Assembly: GCA_009701945.1 (NCBI GenBank)
Contig: WLJF01000015.1
Coordinates: 1-9,489, forward strand
Reading direction: 5' to 3'
DNA: 9,489 nt
From: Actinomycetota bacterium
Lineage (GTDB): Bacteria; Actinomycetota; Actinomycetes; Nanopelagicales; Nanopelagicaceae
Shown here one piece after another: positions 1-5,606 of the stretch. Below the pieces are notes generated by a model. That model did no database searches and was not told the DNA's origin. It was given only the letters and a program-made list of their open reading frames with translations. Within the stretch, counting starts at the first letter, position 1. The number at the start of each line of letters is the position of its first letter. The translations under genes and the position numbers were made by a program.

Positions 1-253
1 GCGCCTTAATCGGTGTTGTATAGAAACACTTCTTTCCTTGAGCAAGTGCGCTAAAGGCTGCAAATTCACCAACGACAGTTTTACCCGCACCAGTAGGAGC
101 TGCGACAAGGACACCTTTGCCATCTTCAACTGCCTGACAGGCCAAGATTTGAAAGTCATCAAAACCAAAATCAAATTGTTCGATAAATTCAATAGTTAAT
201 GGATGTTGACCACGTTTTTTCGCAGCGACAAAACGCTCAGCTGGGGTCGTCAT
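1..253 (-). CDS. helY: HelY/Ski2-like DExH-box helicase, N-terminal 84 residues only (cut by window edge)
   Basis: Reading leftward from ATG at 253 gives 84 codons with no stop before the window edge. Residues about 30-40 (FGFDDFQILACQ) resemble the aromatic-Gln (Q-motif) region, residues 52-59 (APTGAGKT) are a Walker A motif, and residues 79-84 (TTPIKA) begin motif Ia as found in Ski2/Mtr4-type superfamily 2 helicases. Family members are ATP-dependent RNA or DNA helicases of about 900 residues; M. tuberculosis HelY is the close actinobacterial example and also lies downstream of tatC. The start codon overlaps the stop of the upstream lipid kinase gene by 4 nt (ATGA), so translation is probably coupled and the gene is the distal part of the tat operon. 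Nothing can be said about the DExH box or C-terminal domains, which lie outside. The family call is firm; the symbol rests on motif Ia and synteny. Confidence 0.88.
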   Translation of the reverse strand, partial: MTTPAERFVAAKKRGQHPLTIEFIEQFDFGFDDFQILACQAVEDGKGVLVAAPTGAGKTVVGEFAAFSALAQGKKCFYTTPIKA

Positions 254-1116
254 AGCGCCCACGTCAATCCTGCATTTGATACACATTCAGCCGATATTGG
301 AGCTGGGCCAATGCGCTCTCCATCTGCATATGCAATCGCATCTGCAACTATGGAAATTTTTTGAGTGCGGAACATCTTTACTTGTGGATGGGTAATGTGA
401 GAACCCGAATACACCTTCGGAAATACCTTCAGGAATTCAATTTTGGAGACTGGTTCAAGGATCATGACATCGAAAAGACCATCGTTCATCTGCGCCTGAG
501 GACAGACATACATCCCTCCCCCGTATGAGCGACCATTACCGATTGCAATCAACATGGCCTTAGTCGTAATTGAATGCGTATCGAGGGTAATTTCATATTC
601 AAGGGGCCTAAATTGTGGAAGTTCAAGTGCGATTGCCACGTTGTAACGCTGAGGTCCCTTGGGCCAGGAAAGTGCATTAGCCCTTTCATTTACTATGGAA
701 TCAAAACCAGTGGAGAGAATGGCAGCAAACCATTCAGAATCAACATTTCCCAAATCAATAGGAGCCGCCTCTGTGCTTGTTACTCGATCAAGATAACTTT
801 CAATATCATCGAGTGACCAGCCAAGTGTTCGCACAATGTCATTTCCTGTGCCAGCTGGCATCACCGCGAATGGAATCTGACGTGGAACACAGAGTTGAAG
901 TATCAAATGAGCTAGGCCATCTCCACCAACACTGATGACACCCTCGTATGAATTCGCCTCAAGTTCTGAATCTAAATCTTTACGGAGGCGCTCTGCACTA
1001 TCTCCAGAAAAGATTTGGTATGCAATCTTATGTCGAGCAAAGTATTCGACGACCAATTGTCCAAACGAGGCGCCTTTACCGTGTCCTGAGGTTGGATTGA
1101 TCGCTATTGCCCACAT
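250..1116 (-). CDS. Diacylglycerol kinase family lipid kinase
   Basis: A 288-residue protein with the full DAGK catalytic fold signature: N-terminal INPTSGHGKG (6-15), the nucleotide-binding GGDG (64-67), PAGTGND (87-93), a glycine-rich NGRSYGGGM (194-202), NDGLFDV (211-217), whose acidic residues correspond to the structural metal site of DgkB-type enzymes, and YADGE (263-267) near the C-terminus. Length is usual for bacterial single-chain members (about 290-310). Such enzymes use ATP to phosphorylate diacylglycerol or another lipid head group, acting in the cytoplasm at the membrane face, and recycle diacylglycerol into phosphatidic acid. The exact lipid substrate cannot be read from the sequence; sphingosine-kinase-like or YegS-like activity is possible. 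The ATG overlaps the tatC stop by 1 nt (TGATG) and the stop overlaps the helicase start by 4 nt, so it is embedded in the operon. In M. tuberculosis helY directly follows tatC, so this gene is an insertion relative to that order. Confidence 0.9.
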   Translation of the reverse strand: MWAIAINPTSGHGKGASFGQLVVEYFARHKIAYQIFSGDSAERLRKDLDSELEANSYEGVISVGGDGLAHLILQLCVPRQIPFAVMPAGTGNDIVRTLGWSLDDIESYLDRVTSTEAAPIDLGNVDSEWFAAILSTGFDSIVNERANALSWPKGPQRYNVAIALELPQFRPLEYEITLDTHSITTKAMLIAIGNGRSYGGGMYVCPQAQMNDGLFDVMILEPVSKIEFLKVFPKVYSGSHITHPQVKMFRTQKISIVADAIAYADGERIGPAPISAECVSNAGLTWAL

Positions 1117-1904
1117 CAGAGACTTTCATCGAGAAGTGAGTTTTGAAATTTACGATCTCTTCGGCGATCGTTTAGGAGTGCAATCGCTCCAGCTAGTAGA
1201 TAGAGAAGAATCAGAGGAACGGCAAGTGCGAGCATTGAGAGCGGGTCGGCACTGGGAGTAAAGCCAGCCACAAAGAGACAAATTCCAAAGACCCAGATGC
1301 GCCATGGCTTCAAAATCGCAAGACCTGACAAGAAGCCAATCAAGTTAAATGTCACCAGGAAGACGGGCAGCTCGAAGGCAATTCCGAAAAGCAGAATCAC
1401 GCGAAGGACGAAATCCAAATAGTCATCAAACTTCACTAAGTTGGCAAGAGATGTTGGCGTGAATCCGAACAAAACTTTGACTGCAACAGGCAAGATTGTG
1501 TAACCGAGGTAGGCACCAGCTGCAAAGAATGGAGTTGCAGCGATGAAGAAGAGAATCGAATTTCTCTTTTCGCGGCGATGCAGAGCTGGTGCGATAAATG
1601 CCCACAATTGATAGAGCCATAGAGGTGCCATGAGAATGATTCCACTCAGTATGGCAACTTTGATTTGCAGGTTTAGAGGACCTAGAACACCGCTGATGTA
1701 GAGAGAACCACAACTTGCAGCCCCACTCTCCTGCGCAGCGCGGAGATCACATACTGGCTCAGCAAGTTTGGTGATGATGGGATTATAGAAAAACCAACCA
1801 ATTACTGAACCAATGATGATAACAAGGGCCGATTTAACTACTCGATTACGTAGTTCTCGGAAATGTTCTAAGAGCGGCATACGACCGCCGGAGGTGGCCG
1901 CCAT
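1116..1904 (-). CDS. tatC: Sec-independent protein translocase subunit TatC
   Basis: A 262-residue polytopic membrane protein. The N-terminal cytoplasmic segment MPLLEHFRELRNRV (9-22) is the classic TatC motif that helps bind the twin-arginine signal peptide. Six hydrophobic segments are visible at roughly 23-40, 80-106, 116-140, 163-187, 200-216 and 225-245. FGIAFELPVF (173-182) carries the conserved membrane glutamate (E178), and FTPSADPLSMLALAVPL (215-231) is the family signature before the last helix. The tail is basic (DRRRDRK). TatC is the receptor of the Tat pathway, which exports folded proteins, often cofactor-containing, across the cytoplasmic membrane. It starts 5 bp after tatA and overlaps the next gene by 1 nt. 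Two cysteines (C52, C65) fall in the first extracytoplasmic loop and could form a disulfide. ATG 1904 is the first start; ATG at residue 9 would also keep all core motifs. Confidence 0.97.
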   Translation of the reverse strand: MAATSGGRMPLLEHFRELRNRVVKSALVIIIGSVIGWFFYNPIITKLAEPVCDLRAAQESGAASCGSLYISGVLGPLNLQIKVAILSGIILMAPLWLYQLWAFIAPALHRREKRNSILFFIAATPFFAAGAYLGYTILPVAVKVLFGFTPTSLANLVKFDDYLDFVLRVILLFGIAFELPVFLVTFNLIGFLSGLAILKPWRIWVFGICLFVAGFTPSADPLSMLALAVPLILLYLLAGAIALLNDRRRDRKFQNSLLDESL

Positions 1905-1909
1905 AGAAA

Positions 1910-2092
1910 TTACTTTTCAGCTGATCCTTTATCAGGATCCTTTGATTCTTCCTTCATCTCTTTCATCTCGCCCTTGAAGATGCGCATTGACTTGCCAAGT
2001 GATCGAGCTGAGTCAGGAAGTCGCTTAGCTCCGAAGAGGACGACGAGAACGAGCAGAAGAAGGAGAATGTGGCTTGGTTCGCGTAAAAACAT
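1910..2092 (-). CDS. tatA: Sec-independent protein translocase subunit TatA
   Basis: A 60-residue protein made of one N-terminal transmembrane helix (about residues 8-22, leucine/valine-rich), the hinge and amphipathic-helix signature [24 protein letters not shown] (described: FGAKRLP then LGKSMRIFK, about 21-44) and a short charged, lysine/glutamate-rich tail. This is the TatA/E family; it oligomerises around TatC to form the translocation path. I start at ATG 2092 rather than an ATG 18 nt upstream, because the upstream start would add a polar MRYCYA stretch in front of the membrane helix and because a -10-like TACTGT lies 6 nt before ATG 2092. The gene is shorter than M. tuberculosis TatA, lacking its long C-terminal tail. 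No tatB-like gene is present next to it; TatB could be elsewhere or absent. Confidence 0.95.
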   Translation of the reverse strand: MFLREPSHILLLLLVLVVLFGAKRLPDSARSLGKSMRIFKGEMKEMKEESKDPDKGSAEK

Positions 2093-2104
2093 GGCGTAAC
2101 AGTA
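2093..2104 (-). promoter_or_regulatory. Candidate -10 element of a leaderless tatA promoter
   Basis: On the minus strand TACTGT (2104-2099) fits the actinobacterial TANNNT -10 consensus and is followed by TACGCC and then the tatA ATG at 2092. A start site 6-7 nt after the -10 would fall on the start codon, giving a leaderless mRNA. No clear -35 is visible and no purine-rich ribosome binding site precedes the ATG. The match is short, so it could be chance; its position is what supports it. Confidence 0.4.
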
Positions 2105-2120
2105 TCGCAAAGGGTGAAAA

Positions 2121-3017
2121 TCAGCGATATAGGTCGAGGGTCTTTCCAGCCAAGATGGCGATGCCTTCTCGAATCTTTGCTGAGGAAGTGACCTCCATCG
2201 CCCCGGCTGCCGACATCACAGTTCGTGATAACCAGCCATCGCTATAGGTCGAAACCTGAACCGTTGGCCCAGCTCCACTGATAAAAGCTCCCAGTGATTC
2301 ACGGCATCTTCGAATGTTCTCTGAGATCTTGACCGTGGCAACTGTTCGAATATCGTCGGTTGAAGATGTCGGGATTTGCGATGCTGGAGATTCAAGAAGA
2401 GTGGCACTTTGAATACGGTCAACTCTAAAAGTGCGTTGCCCGCCTGCGCTCTCGCAGAATGCTATGAGAAAGTCTCGATTCTCAGATGTTGTCAGTTGCA
2501 ACGGTGTTATCTCACGAATGCTCACCTGATCATCTGTCGGTGAATAGTAGGTAATTGCCAATCGACGCTTTCCTTCCAACGCTTGAGATATGAGTGAATT
2601 AATCTGGCTATCTTGCGCAGGAGATGCATCTACGATTCTGGCGATCTCTGATCCCAATTTAGTTCGCAAATCTTCAATATCGCCTTTCAAGTCTTCTCTA
2701 TCTTCAGGGAGATCCTTGCCAATGAGGTCCAGTCCTAAAAGCACAGCGACTATCTCCTGTTGAGATAGGGAGCGAATGCGATTGAGAGTCTGTGCATTTC
2801 GGATTGTCACATAACCGGATTCAAATTGGAGATCAATCAAATCAAAGCGGTTATCGCCACACATCCATAGTGAATTGAGGTCACTTAACAATTCTTCCAC
2901 TGAGATTCCGAATTCTGCCGCTAACTCTGTTGTCGCAATCCCCTGGTGGCTGGAGATAAATGGGACGAGATCAAGCATCCTCGCAGCCTTCTCGGTTGGT
3001 GTTGTCTTCTTAACCAT
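2121..3017 (-). CDS. pafC: WYL-domain transcriptional regulator PafC
   Basis: A 298-residue protein with an N-terminal winged-helix/HTH region (about 8-75) carrying DLNSLWMCG (46-54), very close to the PafC family motif DLNQLWMCG. A WYL domain at about 150-205 ends in the FRVDRI motif (197-202). The eponymous WYL tripeptide is not literally present: the matching site reads DFLIA (182-186), as expected for the PafC half, which is usually degenerate. PafC pairs with PafB as a heterodimer that activates LexA/RecA-independent DNA-damage genes in mycobacteria; the name 'proteasome accessory factor' is historical. ATG 3017 is chosen because it overlaps the pafB stop by 8 nt and best matches the short N-terminus of known homologues; ATG 3023 and TTG 3029 in the same frame are alternatives. 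A 28-bp gap separates it from tatA. Confidence 0.93.
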   Translation of the reverse strand: MVKKTTPTEKAARMLDLVPFISSHQGIATTELAAEFGISVEELLSDLNSLWMCGDNRFDLIDLQFESGYVTIRNAQTLNRIRSLSQQEIVAVLLGLDLIGKDLPEDREDLKGDIEDLRTKLGSEIARIVDASPAQDSQINSLISQALEGKRRLAITYYSPTDDQVSIREITPLQLTTSENRDFLIAFCESAGGQRTFRVDRIQSATLLESPASQIPTSSTDDIRTVATVKISENIRRCRESLGAFISGAGPTVQVSTYSDGWLSRTVMSAAGAMEVTSSAKIREGIAILAGKTLDLYR

Positions 3018-3951
3018 GGGCATGTGCAATCTTCGTCAAAGCCTTAATCGCAGATGCTCGGGCACTATCGGGCGAAATAATGAACGCATCATCGCCATGC
3101 CATAGAACATCGCTGACTAGTTCAGATTCATGAAGGTATGGAATTGAAAGCGTTGTCCATTCATCACCTTCTTCAATGGTGGTAGCTCGTATTCTCAGGG
3201 CATGTGCCTTATCCCTGCGAACTTTTACTTGCGCAGACTGTGTCTTTTCAGGAGTAGATAGCGCTTGCGCCATAACGAAATCTTCGGGGATTCGGTATGA
3301 AGCGGCTTTCCCCTGAGTTTTGACCTCTGAATCAAATCGGTCTAACCGAAAGAGTCGCAGCGCCTTCTTATCAAGATCTTGTCCAGCGACATACCAAAAT
3401 CCACCCTTTGTTCCTGCGCCATAGGGCTCAATAACTCTGCTTTTCGACGCGAAATCAATGTTGAGATAGTTGAATGAGATAACTCGTCGCTCGGCTATGG
3501 CATCAATAACTGCAGCAAAATTCTCATCAGAGATATGTGCAACGGGTGTCATTGCAGGTATTGAATCAAAGTCTGAATCAATTCCAAGAGACTTCAATTT
3601 AACGAGAGCTGAAAGTGCCGATGAGTTAAGTACCGCACCTTGCCAGGCCTGAGTTGCAAGTGAAATAAGTGAAAGTTCACGAGGAGTAATTGAGGCTAGG
3701 TCTGCTTGGTAACTCTCAGGTCTGATGCGATAACCAACCTCGTCTTCAAAGAGTGGATCAAAAGATCCCACTTCAATAATGATTCCAAGATTGCGCAGAT
3801 CATCCTTATCGCGTTCAAACATACGTTCCATCGCTTCAGGCTCACCTTCATAGCCATCGACTGAAGTGAAGATTGCAGACTTTGTTACCCAACGCTTTGT
3901 GGCCAAGAGTGCGATGGTGAGATTGACTAAGCGCTCACTCTTCCGCGACAC
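3010..3951 (-). CDS. pafB: WYL-domain transcriptional regulator PafB
   Basis: A 313-residue protein beginning SRKSERLVNLTIALLATKRWVT, an HTH segment closely resembling M. tuberculosis PafB, with the winged-helix domain in about residues 1-60. A WYL domain lies at about 145-210, with FWYVAG (185-190; WYV instead of WYL) and the partner motif LFRLDRF (200-206). The C-terminal part is the WCX extension. Together with PafC it forms the DNA-damage responsive activator that works with the housekeeping sigma factor; WYL domains are thought to sense a nucleic-acid ligand, shown for PafBC as single-stranded DNA. Start GTG 3951 is preferred over GTG 3960, because AAGGTG at 3963-3958 forms a good ribosome binding site 6 nt upstream. 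The gene overlaps the end of trmI by 17 nt and overlaps pafC by 8 nt. No pafA, pup or dop gene precedes it, unlike in most actinobacteria. Confidence 0.95.
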   Translation of the reverse strand: MSRKSERLVNLTIALLATKRWVTKSAIFTSVDGYEGEPEAMERMFERDKDDLRNLGIIIEVGSFDPLFEDEVGYRIRPESYQADLASITPRELSLISLATQAWQGAVLNSSALSALVKLKSLGIDSDFDSIPAMTPVAHISDENFAAVIDAIAERRVISFNYLNIDFASKSRVIEPYGAGTKGGFWYVAGQDLDKKALRLFRLDRFDSEVKTQGKAASYRIPEDFVMAQALSTPEKTQSAQVKVRRDKAHALRIRATTIEEGDEWTTLSIPYLHESELVSDVLWHGDDAFIISPDSARASAIKALTKIAHAHG

Positions 3952-4786
3952 CGTATGCACCTTTTGCAGGACGGCGACGACGAGCTAACACATCAACACC
4001 TGGTGCCATTCTGCGACTTTGAATGAGGAATCCTGTGTGACCGATCATGCGCTGCTGTGGTCGAACTGCAAGTCCTTCATGATGCCAACCTCGAACGATT
4101 GTCTCTGAACTCTCAGGCTCTGTGAAATGACCATCTTCTTTGAGCGCTTCAGCTGTGGCTGAAAGTTGCGTGGTTGTTGCCACATAGGCAAGAAATACTC
4201 CGCCCGGTCGAAGAACCTTTGCAGCCATCTCCACACATTCCCATGGAGCAAGCATGTCAAGAATTACTCGATCGAATGGCGTTGTGAATTCTTGCTCCTG
4301 TACTGAGCCAACCGCAAGACTCCAGTTTGCGGGAGAAGTACCAAAGTAATTTGTAATGTTGGCCGTTGCGTTATCGGCAAAATCCTGGCGTCTTTCAACT
4401 GAATGAACCGAACCTTCGGAACCTACTGCACGCAGTAGTGAGAGAGTAAGTGCTCCACTTCCAACACCCGCTTCCAGTACTCGTGCACCCGGATAGATAT
4501 CGGCAACGCCAACAATCATTGCTGCATCTTTTGGATAGACAATGGTCGCGCCTCGTGGCATTGAGAGCACGTAATCAGCTAAGAGTGGAATGAATGCTGT
4601 GAATTTCAATCCTGCAGTAGTGCTGACAACTGAGCCTTCAGGAAGACCAATCAAATCATCGTGAGTAATCCAACCTTTATGGGTATGCCACTCTTTTCCA
4701 GGTGTAATCGTGAAGCTATAGAGCTTGCCTTTGGGATCGGTCAACTGAATGCGATCGCCGGCTTTGAAATATCCTGGATTAGACAC
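3935..4786 (-). CDS. trmI: tRNA (adenine-58-N1)-methyltransferase TrmI
   Basis: A 283-residue protein with an N-terminal small domain (GDRIQLTDPKGKLYS at 10-24, HTHKGWITHDDLIG at 34-47) and a Rossmann methyltransferase domain. SAM-binding motif I is VLEAGVGSGALTLSLL (103-118). DMLAPW (177-182) is the family's catalytic-site motif, followed by LRPGG (192-196) and RPQQRMIGHTGFL (242-254). It aligns closely along its whole length with M. tuberculosis Rv2118c, a homotetrameric enzyme that uses S-adenosylmethionine to make m1A58 in the T-loop of tRNA, stabilising the tRNA fold. The start is GTG 4786; the ATG two bases upstream is in another frame. No ribosome binding site precedes it, but a TAAGAT -10 lies 6 nt upstream, suggesting a leaderless message. 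It is the first gene of the minus-strand operon and overlaps pafB by 17 nt. Confidence 0.96.
   Translation of the reverse strand: MSNPGYFKAGDRIQLTDPKGKLYSFTITPGKEWHTHKGWITHDDLIGLPEGSVVSTTAGLKFTAFIPLLADYVLSMPRGATIVYPKDAAMIVGVADIYPGARVLEAGVGSGALTLSLLRAVGSEGSVHSVERRQDFADNATANITNYFGTSPANWSLAVGSVQEQEFTTPFDRVILDMLAPWECVEMAAKVLRPGGVFLAYVATTTQLSATAEALKEDGHFTEPESSETIVRGWHHEGLAVRPQQRMIGHTGFLIQSRRMAPGVDVLARRRRPAKGAYGVAEE
3958..3963 (-). promoter_or_regulatory. Shine-Dalgarno sequence deciding the pafB start
   Basis: On the minus strand AAGGTG is followed by a 6-nt spacer (CATACG) and GTG at 3951. It sits inside the last codons of trmI. The in-frame GTG at 3960 is part of this motif, so 3951 is the better initiation codon. 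The presence of a ribosome binding site here, in an internal gene, contrasts with the transcription-unit heads in the window, which lack one. Confidence 0.6.
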
Positions 4787-4798
4787 ATGGGCATCTTA
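4787..4798 (-). promoter_or_regulatory. Candidate leaderless promoter (-10) of the trmI-pafB-pafC operon
   Basis: On the minus strand TAAGAT (4798-4793) matches TANNNT and is separated from the trmI GTG (4786) by GCCCAT, 6 nt. A transcription start on or next to the GTG is expected. No convincing -35 hexamer is seen upstream, as is common for actinobacterial -10-driven promoters. Confidence 0.5.
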
Positions 4799-4814
4799 GG
4801 TGAAAGTCGACCTC

Positions 4815-4837
4815 GTGTCGGCACTGCGCTGTATCGT
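4815..4837 (+). promoter_or_regulatory. Candidate RecA-NDp (PafBC-type) DNA-damage promoter of the RecB-like gene
   Basis: The plus strand reads GTGTCGGCA (4815-4823), 8 nt, then TATCGT (4832-4837). The published mycobacterial RecA-independent damage promoter is tTGTCRgtg-N8-TANNNT. Here the core TGTCR and the following g match, the spacer is exactly 8, and the -10 matches; the first base and the last two of the upstream element differ. The -10 ends 7 nt before ATG 4845, so the mRNA would be leaderless. The pafB and pafC genes encoding the activator lie just across this spacer. No biochemical support is available here. Confidence 0.55.
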
Positions 4838-4844
4838 CTGCGTG

Positions 4845-5597
4845 ATGGAACCGTTACGCCTGTCCCCAAGTCGCATGAACGATTTCACTAACTGCCCTCA
4901 GCTCTATAAATATCGAGCTATCGACCAACTCCCTGAACCTCCCAGTATTGATGCTGAGCGAGGCAAGTTGATTCACGCGGTTCTTGAGGATCTCTTCGAA
5001 CTGCCTGCTCAATCTCGCACCTTTGAATCAGCCATTGAGCTATTGCCACAGAAATGGAGCGCTCAATTAGAGAGAACACCAGAGCTTGCAGCTCTAGTAC
5101 TTGATGAAAAGGAGTGGTTTGATCGCGCTCAATCACTGTTGACCAATTACTTCTCACTGGAAAAGCCATCGACTTTTGAGTCCACCTATCGTGAAATTCA
5201 TCTCGAGCGAGATATCTCGGATGAGATTTACCTACACGGTTATGTTGATCGCCTCGATATTGCACCCACTGGCGAAGTTCGCATCGTTGATTACAAGACA
5301 GGCAAATCACCTAAGCCAGGGTGGGAAGAGAAAGCACTCTTTCAGCTTCGCGTCTATGCACTGCTCTATTGGCAGAACGAAGGAGTACTCCCCCGCCTTC
5401 TTCAACTGATCTATTTAGGCGATTCAAAGATTGTTAAGAGTGAACCAAATGAAGCACAATTGAAATCGACAGAGAAGATTCTTAAGAATATTGGCGCCGA
5501 AATCCTCACCGCGATTGAGCAGAATGACTTTCCCACGAAGAAGTCACGTCTATGTGATTGGTGTTTCTTTAAAGCAATCTGCCCAGCTCATAATTAA
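4845..5597 (+). CDS. RecB-family PD-(D/E)XK exonuclease with probable 4Fe-4S cluster
   Basis: A 250-residue single-domain nuclease. Catalytic-core residues of the RecB/AddB/Cas4 class are visible in order: H44 (GKLIHAVLE), D135 (GYVDRLD), D149 and K151 (IVDYKTGK), and Q167-xxx-Y171 (QLRVYALL). C17 in the FTNCPQLYKYR motif plus C237, C240 and C246 near the C-terminus form the split cysteine pattern that ligates an iron-sulfur cluster in AddB and Cas4 proteins. It corresponds to the stand-alone gene divergent from trmI in M. tuberculosis (Rv2119). No helicase domain is present. The likely role is DNA end processing or repair; the substrate is unknown. ATG 4845 is preferred because homologues begin with the LSPSR segment immediately after, and a -10 lies 7 nt upstream; GTG 4842 and GTG 4800 are in-frame alternatives. 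It ends 9 bp from the end of metH, tail to tail. Confidence 0.9.
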   Translation: MEPLRLSPSRMNDFTNCPQLYKYRAIDQLPEPPSIDAERGKLIHAVLEDLFELPAQSRTFESAIELLPQKWSAQLERTPELAALVLDEKEWFDRAQSLLTNYFSLEKPSTFESTYREIHLERDISDEIYLHGYVDRLDIAPTGEVRIVDYKTGKSPKPGWEEKALFQLRVYALLYWQNEGVLPRLLQLIYLGDSKIVKSEPNEAQLKSTEKILKNIGAEILTAIEQNDFPTKKSRLCDWCFFKAICPAHN

Positions 5598-5606
5598 GCG
5601 GAAGAC

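Noticed and set aside
935..1261. Plus-strand open frame across the tatC/lipid kinase junction
   Set aside because: It is antisense to two well supported genes, and the translation is unremarkable.
4800..4844. In-frame GTG at 4800 as the start of the RecB-like protein
   Set aside because: It would add 15 residues with no similarity to the family, would place the start upstream of the candidate promoter, and has no ribosome binding site.
4918..5310. 130-codon open frame on the minus strand, antisense to the RecB-like gene
   Set aside because: It lies entirely within a gene with clear catalytic motifs, its translation has no recognisable domain, and it is rich in residues typical of antisense translation (Gln, Arg, Cys, His).
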